Below are positions 1 to 7,693 of a stretch of DNA of 38,710 bases, one piece after another. The stretch is taken from assembly GCA_016197225.1 (NCBI GenBank), contig JACPWC010000082.1, forward strand, positions 1 to 38,710, read 5' to 3'. This DNA is from Chloroflexota bacterium (lineage in GTDB: Bacteria; Chloroflexota; Anaerolineae; Anaerolineales; VGOW01). Both the position numbers and the translations under genes were made by a program. The notes beneath the pieces were generated by a model that had not been told where the DNA came from, made no database searches, and saw only the letters and a program-made list of their open reading frames with translations. Every line of letters starts with the position of its first letter. Positions within the stretch are counted from its first letter, which is position 1.

Positions 1-12
1 AAAGATCTTCCA

Positions 13-1065
13 TCAGAAATCCTGCGACGCCTGCGCCACCCACCCCACCAGATCGCCAAACTGGATTCGCACCCAGACGCGGCCTGCATTGTCGGGCTGT
101 GGTGGATCGGGCAACAGTGAGACTTGCGTGCCAAACGGCAGCGATCCGATTCGATTGCTTGGCTGACCGGGCGCTGGCACGCGCGGCTCACTGCGGACGT
201 TGAGGGAAGGTCGGACGATCACCCAACGTTGAGGGAGTGGAGGCGGGGGAACCGTCTCGCCGGGGAAGCGGTAGATTTCGTCGGGCCGGGTCGGTTCGTA
301 GTCCCGAAACAAATCCCACAACGTCCGATCAAATTTGGTCGCCCGATAAACGCTGGCGAAGGTGGCGTTGTTCAGTTTGAGTTGATCAAGATAGGCGGTA
401 AACTGCTGAGGCGTGAGCGGTTGTGTTCCGGCTTCGTTGGTATAAGCGCCGAGGATCGGATAGACCGAGGGCCGGTAGCCCCAGCGCGTTTCGGGCTGAA
501 CGCGATTGAGGTGGCCGTAGGCCCAATCGGTGATGACGGTGCGCGGCGGGCGGAGGAAAGTGCCGTAGCACATTGGCATGAGACCGCCGCGACAGGTGGG
601 CACAAGTTCGTCGAAGCGTTTGTCGAGATGGTTGAGGATGTTAGGGAACGAATTGAAGAAAAGCGTTTGGGGATCGAGGCTAAAATCGTCGGTGAGGTGG
701 CGGGCGAGTTGCAGAGCGCGGGCGGGGCCGTCGGGACCGGTGAGCGAGCGCGCTTCGGCGTCGAAGATTGCGCCGAGGTAGCCGTCCTCTTGAATCGCGC
801 GGCGGGCGTACATGGCTTCGTTGCGCGGCGCTTGAGGGTTGTTGAGGTAGATGCTGTACCAGGCCACCGGCCACAGCCCGGCGTCGCGAATTTGCTGGGC
901 AACACGCGGCGCGGTTGCGCTGTCATAGGCGGCGTCGGGCGGCCTGAAGGTGAGCACGTGATAGAAGATGTAGCGCGCGCCAACGTGCTGGGCCAGTTCG
1001 ATGGCTTCGGGTATGTCGGTTTCGGGCCAGGCCCAGATGGCTTTACCAAAGAGTTGAGGAGGCAT
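13..1065 (-). CDS. TIM-barrel-like protein with C-terminal SH3-type domain
   Basis: The product is about 350 residues. Residues 1-260 read like a TIM-barrel hydrolase-like domain: repeated hydrophobic strand ends such as YIFYHVL and AIFDAEA, and a conserved-looking acidic DAEA segment. A proline-rich linker near residue 270 (VPPPPLP) leads into a bacterial SH3-like domain at about 281-350, with the typical SLNVRSEP and WVRI/GWVA strand motifs. I see no signal peptide, so secretion is not supported. ATG at 1065 is preferred over a TTG two codons upstream; neither has a strong ribosome site. SH3b domains usually bind cell-wall peptides, so a wall-related or glycan-related role is a guess. The catalytic activity is not identified. 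It is the last gene before the left edge of the window, downstream of the phosphatase gene. Confidence 0.75.
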   Translation of the reverse strand: MPPQLFGKAIWAWPETDIPEAIELAQHVGARYIFYHVLTFRPPDAAYDSATAPRVAQQIRDAGLWPVAWYSIYLNNPQAPRNEAMYARRAIQEDGYLGAIFDAEARSLTGPDGPARALQLARHLTDDFSLDPQTLFFNSFPNILNHLDKRFDELVPTCRGGLMPMCYGTFLRPPRTVITDWAYGHLNRVQPETRWGYRPSVYPILGAYTNEAGTQPLTPQQFTAYLDQLKLNNATFASVYRATKFDRTLWDLFRDYEPTRPDEIYRFPGETVPPPPLPQRWVIVRPSLNVRSEPRVPAPGQPSNRIGSLPFGTQVSLLPDPPQPDNAGRVWVRIQFGDLVGWVAQASQDF

Positions 1066-1079
1066 AAGCAACGATTGGG

Positions 1080-1146
1080 CACGAAGGCACTAAGGCACAA
1101 GGACACAAAGTCTTTCTTCGTGTCTTTGAGTCTTCGTGTCTTCGTG
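1080..1146. repeat. Intergenic quasi-tandem inverted repeat (cgaaggcac family)
   Basis: The 86-base gap between the phosphatase and SH3-protein genes is filled by a hairpin-forming element. The left arm carries variants of a 7-9 base unit (cgaaggcac, taaggcac, aaggacac). The right arm carries the complementary words (cttcgtgt, ctttgagt, cttcgtgt). It belongs to the class of intergenic elements listed throughout this window and may act on the RNA between co-transcribed genes. No run of T follows, so it is not a canonical terminator. Confidence 0.7.
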
Positions 1147-1157
1147 TTGTAAAGCAG

Positions 1158-1604
1158 TCAGTCCGATGGAGAGTTTTGCAGTAAAGTCATGTACGACACT
1201 TCTTCGCCGTAGAAGGCGCAGAGCGAAGTCCAGAGCGTCGGGTGCGGCTGGGCCAGCGGGTGTTTGGCTTTCAATTCGCGGTAGGCCTCGATCACGCTCA
1301 GGCCTTCCTCTTCCTTCAAGGCCGCAATCGCAAACGTGGTTGAGCGGCTGATTCCGGCTCCGCAGGCTACCAGCACCTTGCGACCCAGCGACTTTTGCAG
1401 GCGCACAAAATCCACGCCCTCTCTCAGCAACGCTTTCGGCAATGGCTCGCCGTCTTCGACGTGGACGAAGCGGGCGGCGATGCCGATCTGTTGCACGCTC
1501 TCGGCCAACTGCAACATCGCGCCGATCTCGTGCGTCCGAAGGAGATCAACGTCCAGCGTTTCGACAAACTTGCCAACGTGAAGCCAGGGACGGATGGTGA
1601 ACAT
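1158..1604 (-). CDS. Dual-specificity protein phosphatase (Cys-based)
   Basis: The 148-residue product is the size of a minimal dual-specificity phosphatase domain. The CX5R phosphate loop is at residues 81-87 (CGAGISR followed by S), giving catalytic Cys81 and Arg87. Asp51, in a VEDGEPLP segment, fits the general acid. The residue before the Cys is Ala rather than the usual His, which is unusual for the family. The family hydrolyses phospho-Ser/Thr/Tyr or other phospho-monoesters in the cytoplasm; the substrate is unknown. The gene starts 7 bases after the stop of the 159-residue membrane protein gene, so the two are probably co-transcribed. The fold is confident, activity somewhat less so. 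Confidence 0.85.
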   Translation of the reverse strand: MFTIRPWLHVGKFVETLDVDLLRTHEIGAMLQLAESVQQIGIAARFVHVEDGEPLPKALLREGVDFVRLQKSLGRKVLVACGAGISRSTTFAIAALKEEEGLSVIEAYRELKAKHPLAQPHPTLWTSLCAFYGEEVSYMTLLQNSPSD

Positions 1605-1611
1605 TGGTTGA

Positions 1612-2091
1612 TCACAACTTCAAGTGTGGCGCGTAGTGTTTAATGTCATTACGCAATTCGCCGTTACGTAATTGAGCCTCAAATCCTAGCAATGTGATTT
1701 GTTTTACAGATCGTCGCGCAAACCAATCCCAGTTATTGATTCGGTCAGCCGGGTGGTCAAGTACAAGAGTGTCGATATGCACAGCAATGATATTGGCCCA
1801 GTTGGTGCAAAAGACAGCACCTAAATGATGGTATTCAATTCCCTCGGGCGAAATTACAAGGTAGGTATGAGTCGCTGAGAACAACATGAAAATTGCCGCA
1901 GTCCCAAGAAAAATATAAATGAGTAAATCTCGCCATAAGTTATTAGAAAAGGAGCGGTTTTGCAATGATACTATCAACTGATTCAGGAGCAAGACAACTA
2001 AGAAAGATATAAGTGTTGCAGCACTAATCGAGCCAAGGCGCGAAATCAATGCTGGCCTATACACCTTTCCCGTTTTTTCTCCCATTTTCAT
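1612..2091 (-). CDS. Hypothetical two-TM membrane protein, AT-rich gene
   Basis: The product has 159 residues and is not recognised as a named family. Two hydrophobic segments at about residues 22-42 and 55-73 form a likely membrane hairpin. The part after residue 75 (YLVISPEGIEYHHLG) resembles the start of a bacterial PH-like (bPH) domain of the kind seen after two TM helices, but this is a resemblance only. The gene is clearly more AT-rich than its neighbours on both sides, which suggests a separate origin. It starts 9 bases after the adenine deaminase stop codon and ends 7 bases before the phosphatase start, so it sits inside a tight gene string. ATG at 2091 is used; another ATG lies two codons in. 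Confidence 0.7.
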   Translation of the reverse strand: MKMGEKTGKVYRPALISRLGSISAATLISFLVVLLLNQLIVSLQNRSFSNNLWRDLLIYIFLGTAAIFMLFSATHTYLVISPEGIEYHHLGAVFCTNWANIIAVHIDTLVLDHPADRINNWDWFARRSVKQITLLGFEAQLRNGELRNDIKHYAPHLKL

Positions 2092-2100
2092 TTCTTGTGC

Positions 2101-3864
2101 TCACTCAATCACTACTGGAACCAACTTCCTCTGCCTCACATCTACCAATCCCTTATCCGTCAACCCGGCTTCGGGGATGGAAGGCAGAGAAACGAACGAG
2201 AGAGTCATGAAGGGCGAGTTGAGGGGCGAGCCGAGTTCGCGGGCGGCGGCGTTCAACTTCTCCAGCGCCGCATTCACTTCTGCCGCCGGGCGGTCGCTCA
2301 TCAGCCCAGCCACCGGCAGGGGCAGGTCGGCCAGCACCTTGCCCTCAGCCACAGCCACAAAGCCGCCGCGAATTTTCACAAGTGCGCGAACACACGTTGC
2401 CATGTCGTCGTCGTTCGTTCCCAGCACGACGATGTTGTGATGGTCGTGAGCCACCGTTCCGCCGATCGCGCCGCGCTTCAACCCAAAACCTTTGGCGAAG
2501 GCGACGGCGATGTTACCGTTCTTGCCGTGCCGCTCGACCACCGCAATCTTCAACACGTCCTGAGCCACGTCCGGCTGAACCTGACCGTCCACGACCTTTA
2601 GCTCCGCTTCGCGGAAATAATTGATGATCTGATCGGGCACAATCTCGATGACCCGAACCTTGACGCTGGCGCGCGACGATCCAACCGCCAGCCTGAAATG
2701 GGTTGCTTTGGTTCCGCGTTTGGCCTTCACCGTGTTCTTGAGCCAGGCGGCGTAACGGATCGGCGGCACCGTCACAACCAGCTTGCCATTTTCAGCGACC
2801 AGCCGCCCGCCCACATAAACTTGCGCGGGCGTGATCGGGTTTAGCGAGTCCGAAAGAATGAAGTCGGCGAAGCGGCCCGGCGTGAGCGCGCCCAGGCGAT
2901 CATCCAGCCGGAAGTGTTCGGCGGCGTTGAGCGATGCCATTTGAATGGCCTGGAGCGGATCGAGGCCGAGCTTGATGGCTTCGTTGACGTTGTAATCAAT
3001 GTGACCTTCGCCGGCAATGTCGGCGGAAAATTTGTCGTCCACGCAAAACATCATGCGCCGGGTGGGCAGGCTCTCGCGCACGATGCCGGAAATCAGGTCG
3101 CGCAAGTTGCGCTCGGACGATCCTTCGCGAATGATGACGGCCAGACCCACGGCCAGCCGCGCCTTCACGTCCTCAATCGTCACGCACTCGTGGTCGTCGG
3201 CCAACCGCCCGGTTGCATACGCCTCAAGGTCTTTGCCGGAGAGTCCGGCGGCGTGGCCGTTGGCAATCTTGCCTCGGGCGTGCGCCGCCAGAATCTTTTT
3301 GAGGTACGGCGCTTTGTATTCCAGAACTTTCGACGGATCAAGTTCGCCGAGGCTGATCGCGTCCGGCCAGGCCAGAATGCGGCGCACTTCTGCCGGGCCA
3401 AGTTCTGCGCCCGTCGTTTCGAGGCCGGGCGCGGTGGGCACGCGCGAGGAGACTTCGACGAAGAGGCGGTAAGGAAGTGTCGGGGCCGAACGAAAAAATT
3501 CGGCCAGCCCGTCGTAACCGGCCACGTTCGCCACTTCCATCGGGTCAACCAGAAGCGTGGTCGTGCCGGTCGGCACGACAACTTCGGCCAGCCGGTCGGG
3601 CGTGAGCAAAGCCGATTCGATGTGAATGTGGGCGTCAATGAAGCCGGGGATGGCAAAACGACCGCCTGCTTCAACAGTGGCGGTTGCCCGGCGATCACCG
3701 CCCGGTAGAACCGACACGATCCGGTCGCCGCAAATGCCAATGTCCGTCTCGACGATCTGCTCGCCGTAAACATCCACCAGCCGCACATTGCGAACGAGCA
3801 GGTCCAGTGGCCGCTCGCCGAGCGCCGCCCGAATCTGATCTTGCAGATCACTCACAACATTCAT
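2101..3864 (-). CDS. ade: Adenine deaminase (copy 1)
   Basis: The 587-residue product matches the usual length of bacterial adenine deaminase (amidohydrolase superfamily), which converts adenine to hypoxanthine and ammonia in the cytoplasm. The metal-binding HxH lies at residues 79-81 (DAHIHIES). Further family motifs are PTGTTTLLVDPMEVAN, LGELDPSKVL, NGHAAGLSGKDL, ADDHECVT and the FCVDDKFSAD segment with the later metal-site Asp, followed by a C-terminal domain with VAHDHHNIVVLGTND. The gene lies directly downstream of the BMP ABC importer genes, which makes an imported purine its likely substrate source. A second, clearly different adenine deaminase is encoded at 12034-13845. No strong ribosome site precedes ATG 3864. 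Confidence 0.95.
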   Translation of the reverse strand: MNVVSDLQDQIRAALGERPLDLLVRNVRLVDVYGEQIVETDIGICGDRIVSVLPGGDRRATATVEAGGRFAIPGFIDAHIHIESALLTPDRLAEVVVPTGTTTLLVDPMEVANVAGYDGLAEFFRSAPTLPYRLFVEVSSRVPTAPGLETTGAELGPAEVRRILAWPDAISLGELDPSKVLEYKAPYLKKILAAHARGKIANGHAAGLSGKDLEAYATGRLADDHECVTIEDVKARLAVGLAVIIREGSSERNLRDLISGIVRESLPTRRMMFCVDDKFSADIAGEGHIDYNVNEAIKLGLDPLQAIQMASLNAAEHFRLDDRLGALTPGRFADFILSDSLNPITPAQVYVGGRLVAENGKLVVTVPPIRYAAWLKNTVKAKRGTKATHFRLAVGSSRASVKVRVIEIVPDQIINYFREAELKVVDGQVQPDVAQDVLKIAVVERHGKNGNIAVAFAKGFGLKRGAIGGTVAHDHHNIVVLGTNDDDMATCVRALVKIRGGFVAVAEGKVLADLPLPVAGLMSDRPAAEVNAALEKLNAAARELGSPLNSPFMTLSFVSLPSIPEAGLTDKGLVDVRQRKLVPVVIE

Positions 3865-3875
3865 CAGAAGGATTC

Positions 3876-3940
3876 ACCGCAAAGACGCGAAGAACGCAAA
3901 GAAAGTCTTTTTCTCTTTGTGCCCTTCGCGCCTTCGCGGT
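3876..3940. repeat. Intergenic inverted repeat (accgcaaagacgcgaag family)
   Basis: This element fills the gap between the ABC permease stop and the adenine deaminase start. The left arm is accgcaaagacgcgaagaac and continues with cgcaaagaaag. The right arm reads back as the near-complement and ends in gccttcgcggt, so the region folds into a long imperfect hairpin with a T-rich apex. Each arm contains the degenerate unit cgcgaaga or cgcaaaga twice or more. Confidence 0.75.
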
Positions 3941-3945
3941 AAAGA

Positions 3946-4914
3946 TCAATGGCCGCGCTCGCCGCGAACGTAGGGCAGGCCCAGCGCCGCCGGAGCGCCG
4001 AGACGCTGGCGCAGTGCCTGGCGCGAGCCGATGATGAGAACGATGATAGTGAAGGCGTACGGCAACATTTGCATGAAGAAGCCGTAGTAAGGGTTGTAGT
4101 AAAAGGGGTTGTTGAAACCGAAGAGCGTCGTCGGGCCTTGAATGTCGAGGATGGCGCGGCGGAGCGCGCCAAAGGCGTAGGAGCCAAAGGCGGCCCGCCA
4201 CGGATCCCACTGGGCAAAGATCACGAGTCCGACCGCGATCCATCCCTGCCCCGACGTGGTCAACTCGCTGAACCAGCCGGGTGAGATTGCCAGGCTGATC
4301 GTGCCGCCGGCCAGCCCGGCTAACATGCCGCCCAGGAAGACGTAGAAATAGCGTAGTTGGTAGACGTTAAGGCCCATCGCGTCGGCGGCAGTCGGGTTTT
4401 CGCCGATGGCTCGCAGGTGCAGGCCGGGGCGGGTGCGGTTAATATAGAACCACACCAGCGGCAGCATGGCGAAGCCCACGTAGACCATCACGCTCTGGTC
4501 GGTGAAAAAGATTGGGCCGACGACAGGGATGGCCGACAACAGGGGAACCGTGAACCGGGGCAGGAGGGTGATTGTGCCGGCTTTGCTCAAGCCTTCGCCG
4601 AACACCAGGCTCAGGCCGGTTCCCAAAAATGTAAGGGCCAGACCGCTCACCACCTGATCAGCCTGAAAGTGAATGGTGACAATGCCGTGCAGAATCGCCA
4701 ACAGCCCGGCCATGAGCATCGCCACCAGCAATCCCAGCCAGCCGTTGCCGGTGGCCACCGTCACGCTGAAGGCGCTCATCGCGCCCATCAGCATCATGCC
4801 TTCCACGCCCAGGTTGAGCACCCCGGATCGCTCGGCAAAAATTTCGCCGATGGTGGCGAACAATAACACGGTGCCGCTGGCGACGCCCGCTTGAAGAATG
4901 ATGATGGGATCCAT
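3946..4914 (-). CDS. BMP-type ABC importer permease (YufQ/NupQ-like)
   Basis: The 322-residue polytopic membrane protein starts MDPIIILQAGVASGTVLLFA. It shows the GEIFAERSGVLNLGVEGMM motif and the later AIGENPTAADAMGLNVY cytoplasmic-loop motif, both typical of BPD_transp_2 permeases in guanosine/nucleoside importers (NupQ/YufQ type). About eight to nine hydrophobic segments are visible. With the preceding permease it should form the channel of the importer. The frame stays open far upstream, but ATG 4914 is chosen because it follows the stop of the partner permease (4917-4919) by two bases and begins at the conserved N-terminus. The downstream gene is adenine deaminase, after a repeat-filled gap. 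Confidence 0.93.
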   Translation of the reverse strand: MDPIIILQAGVASGTVLLFATIGEIFAERSGVLNLGVEGMMLMGAMSAFSVTVATGNGWLGLLVAMLMAGLLAILHGIVTIHFQADQVVSGLALTFLGTGLSLVFGEGLSKAGTITLLPRFTVPLLSAIPVVGPIFFTDQSVMVYVGFAMLPLVWFYINRTRPGLHLRAIGENPTAADAMGLNVYQLRYFYVFLGGMLAGLAGGTISLAISPGWFSELTTSGQGWIAVGLVIFAQWDPWRAAFGSYAFGALRRAILDIQGPTTLFGFNNPFYYNPYYGFFMQMLPYAFTIIVLIIGSRQALRQRLGAPAALGLPYVRGERGH

Positions 4915-4916
4915 CG

Positions 4917-6035
4917 CTAAATCTCCCCTGCCCGAACGACCCGGACTCGATAACGCAACAGCACGTCGCTGGCGATGAGCATGAACAGAATGATGCCTTG
5001 AATGAGGCGCGGCACACCCGCCGGTTGAATTTCGCGCCCGGCCAGGATGAGGCCGCCAAACAGGATGGCGACGACGATCACCACCAGCGGGTTGAGCTTG
5101 GCCAGCCAGGCAATGATGATGCCGGTGAAGCCATAGCCGGGGGAGATGCTGGTTTGCAAACGGTGCACCACGCCGGCGATCTCGCTCATGCCGGCCAGCC
5201 CGGCCAGCGCCCCGGACGTCATCATCACCAGCACCGTATTCTTCACGATGTCGATTCCGGCATACTGGGCGGCGCGCGGGTTGTCGCCGATGAGGCGAAT
5301 TTCGTAGCCCCAGCGACTGCGATAAAGAATGTACCAGATGATAAAGGCGGCAATGATGGCAATGATCAAACCGGCGTGAGTCGTCAAACCACGAAACGCC
5401 GGTATCTGTTTGGCATAATCGGCCAGGCGCGGCAGCCAGGCCGCCTTCTGGAAGGTCTTGCTCAACTGGAAGCCGCCTTCGCTCCACACCCCGAAGACAA
5501 AGTAATTGACCAGGGCAACGGCAATATAGTTCAACATCAGGGTCGTGATGATTTCGTTGACATTAAGCCGGGCCTTGAGCCAGCCGGGGATGAAGCCCCA
5601 CAACGCGCCGCCGGCCACCCCGGCAATCAACATCACCGTTATTGCCACCGGGCGAGGAGCGGTTTCTGGAACCAGGCCGGACAGGATCACCGCGCTGGCC
5701 CCAAGCGCTCCTATGTAGAACTGGCCTTCGGCGCCGATGTTCCACAGCTTCATGCGGAACGCCAGCGAGCAGGCCAGGCCGACCATGATCAGCGGTGTGG
5801 CCTTGACCAGCGTGTCGGAAAACACGCCAATGTCGCCGAAAGCGGCTTTGCCGATGTGGACGTAAGCCGCAATGGGGTCGCCGCCGACCAGCTTGAGTAT
5901 CACCGCGCCCAAAATCAGCGCCACGATGATTGCGCCCAACGAGACAGCAGGACTCAGCCAGCGCGGCACGTCGAGGCGCGGTTCGATTTTGATCGTAAAT
6001 GGAAGGCCGGACTTTGCTTGAGCAGTTGTTGCCAC
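4917..6035 (-). CDS. BMP-type ABC importer permease (YufP/NupP-like)
   Basis: This is a membrane permease of about 372 residues from the BPD_transp_2 family. It carries NIGAEGQFYIGALGA, LNVNEIITTLMLNYIA and IGDNPRAAQYAGIDI, the motifs of the longer permease of BMP-type nucleoside importers. An in-frame TTG at 6086 would add 17 residues, but GTG at 6033-6035 is preceded by GGAGG with a 5-base spacing, whereas the TTG has no good site. I therefore take GTG 6035 as the start. The gene lies between the ATPase gene (54 bases upstream) and the second permease, whose ATG follows two bases after this stop, so coupled translation is likely. Confidence 0.9.
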   Translation of the reverse strand: MATTAQAKSGLPFTIKIEPRLDVPRWLSPAVSLGAIIVALILGAVILKLVGGDPIAAYVHIGKAAFGDIGVFSDTLVKATPLIMVGLACSLAFRMKLWNIGAEGQFYIGALGASAVILSGLVPETAPRPVAITVMLIAGVAGGALWGFIPGWLKARLNVNEIITTLMLNYIAVALVNYFVFGVWSEGGFQLSKTFQKAAWLPRLADYAKQIPAFRGLTTHAGLIIAIIAAFIIWYILYRSRWGYEIRLIGDNPRAAQYAGIDIVKNTVLVMMTSGALAGLAGMSEIAGVVHRLQTSISPGYGFTGIIIAWLAKLNPLVVIVVAILFGGLILAGREIQPAGVPRLIQGIILFMLIASDVLLRYRVRVVRAGEI

Positions 6036-6089
6036 ATGTACCTCCAGGGGTTTGAGATTCGAAAGCTGAGAGACTGCCGTAGCCAACTT

Positions 6090-7610
6090 CTAGCCATCAA
6101 CCGTCTGTCGTTTGGCCCCGGTCATCATCAAGCCAATCTGTTCCAGATCGTGCTCAACCAGGTCGCCCACAATTTCGCCTTCGTAGATCACCAGGATGCG
6201 GTCGCTCAAGGCAAAAATCTCTTCCAGTTCTTCGGAGATGAGCAGGACGGCGGCTCCCGCCTCACGCTGAGTCAACAGCAGACGTTGCACGCCTTCGATT
6301 GCGCCCACATCCAGGCCGCGCGTGGGTTGCACGGCAATCAACAACTTGGGTTGGGCCGACAGCTCACGGGCCAGGATCACTCTCTGCAAATTCCCGCCGG
6401 AGAGCAGCCGGGCCGACACGTCCACGTTCGGCGCGAGGATTGCGTATTCGTCTTTCAACGTTTCGGCTCGCTTGCGCGCCGCCAGGCTGTTGAGCGACCA
6501 GCCTTGCGCCAGCGGCGGGTGGCGATAGCTTTTCATGATCACGTTGTCCACAATGCTCAGGTTGGGGGCCGAGCCAACGTGGTTGCGATCTTCAGGGATG
6601 TGAGCCACGCCTTTTTGAATGGAGGCCATGGCCGACCGGTTCGACACGTCTTCGCCGTTGACCAGAATCCGGCCCGAGGCGCAGCGCCGCAAGCCGGTGA
6701 TCACTTCGGCCAGTTCGCGCTGGCCGTTGCCGGCCACCCCGGCCACCCCCACGATCTCCCCGGCCCGCACCGTGAGCGACAGATTCTTCAAGGCCGGCCG
6801 GTTTTTGTCGTTAATGGCGTTCACCTGGTCCAACTGCAAAACAACCTCTCCGGGCGCTTGCGGTTTCTTGTCGAGGAGGAAGAGAACGGCGCGGCCCACC
6901 ATCAGTTTGGCCAGTTCGGCTTTGGAGGTGTCGGCGGTCTTGAGGCCGGCGGCCGTCACCTTGCCATGACGCAGGACGGTGATGCGGTCGGCGATGCTCA
7001 TCACTTCGTGGAGCTTGTGGCTGATGAAGACGATGGATTTGCCTTCGGCGGCCATGGCTCGCAGAGTCTTGAACAGGCCTTCGATCTCCTGCGGGGCCAG
7101 CACCGCCGTTGGCTCGTCCATGATCAACACTTGCACGCCGCGATAGAGCATTTTGAGGATTTCGACTCTCTGCTGTTCGCCGACCGAGAGTTGCCAGATT
7201 TTAACGTTAGGCGTGATGCGCAACCCGAAACGCTCGCCAAGCTCGGCCATTTGTTTGTCGTAATCGGAAAGGCGCATGAAGAAGCGCGGCTCGTCGAGGC
7301 CTAGCAAAATATTTTCGGTGACGGTCTGGGAGGGGATGAGGGTGAAATGCTGGTGGATCATGCCCAGGCCGCGGGCGATGGCGTCGCGGGGAGAATTGAA
7401 GGACACGGTTTCCCCGCGCACGGCGACGACTCCGGCCTCGGGCTTGTAAAGCCCGGCCAGGACGCTCATCAGGGTGCTCTTGCCGGCGCCGTTCTCGCCC
7501 AGCAAGGCGTGAATTTCCCCGGCCCGCAGATCAAAGTCAACATGATCGTTGGCCAGCACACCAGGGAAGCGTTTGACTATGCCTCGCATTTCGACAACGT
7601 TGTCGGCCAT
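6090..7610 (-). CDS. BMP-type ABC importer ATPase (double NBD, YufO/NupO-like)
   Basis: The 506-residue protein has two nucleotide-binding domains, as in sugar/nucleoside importer ATPases. NBD1 has Walker A GENGAGKST at residues 38-46, signature LSVGEQQRVE at 141-150 and Walker B VLIMDEPTAV at 161-170. NBD2 has a degenerate P-loop (GVAGNGQRELAE), signature LSGGNLQR and IAVQPTRGLD in place of a full Walker B, which is normal for this class. It powers uptake through the two downstream permeases; the lipoprotein gene upstream supplies the substrate. A perfect 14-bp inverted repeat lies between the lipoprotein gene and this one. ATG 7610 has AAGGA nine bases upstream. Confidence 0.95.
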   Translation of the reverse strand: MADNVVEMRGIVKRFPGVLANDHVDFDLRAGEIHALLGENGAGKSTLMSVLAGLYKPEAGVVAVRGETVSFNSPRDAIARGLGMIHQHFTLIPSQTVTENILLGLDEPRFFMRLSDYDKQMAELGERFGLRITPNVKIWQLSVGEQQRVEILKMLYRGVQVLIMDEPTAVLAPQEIEGLFKTLRAMAAEGKSIVFISHKLHEVMSIADRITVLRHGKVTAAGLKTADTSKAELAKLMVGRAVLFLLDKKPQAPGEVVLQLDQVNAINDKNRPALKNLSLTVRAGEIVGVAGVAGNGQRELAEVITGLRRCASGRILVNGEDVSNRSAMASIQKGVAHIPEDRNHVGSAPNLSIVDNVIMKSYRHPPLAQGWSLNSLAARKRAETLKDEYAILAPNVDVSARLLSGGNLQRVILARELSAQPKLLIAVQPTRGLDVGAIEGVQRLLLTQREAGAAVLLISEELEEIFALSDRILVIYEGEIVGDLVEHDLEQIGLMMTGAKRQTVDG

Positions 7611-7641
7611 GAACTCAGTCCTTTACAAAGAGGCGCATAAA

Positions 7642-7670
7642 TGTAGGGGCGACGTAACGTCGCCCCTACA
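7642..7670. repeat. Perfect 14-bp inverted repeat between lipoprotein and ATPase genes
   Basis: tgtaggggcgacgt and its exact reverse complement are separated by one base. The hairpin sits 24 bases downstream of the binding-protein stop and upstream of the ATPase start. In ABC operons a stable hairpin here often protects or enriches the binding-protein message relative to the downstream genes; that role is inference. No T-run follows on either strand. A related gggcgatg...tcgccc hairpin is at 26430-26448. Confidence 0.8.
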
Positions 7671-7693
7671 AACAATCAGGTTATCAGAAAACG

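Noticed and set aside
1080-1146. Rho-independent terminator between the phosphatase and SH3-protein genes
   Set aside because: The stem is imperfect and long and is not followed by a T-run on the minus strand; it was kept as a repeat only.
3946-5487. A long minus-strand frame extending the second ABC permease upstream to 5487
   Set aside because: The extra part is antisense-frame sequence within the first permease gene; the conserved N-terminus begins at ATG 4914.
4998-7304. A 768-codon open frame on the plus strand opposite the ABC importer genes
   Set aside because: Its translation is His/Asn/Gly-rich without domains, while the minus strand carries complete ABC permease and ATPase motifs. 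It is a by-product of GC-biased codon positions.
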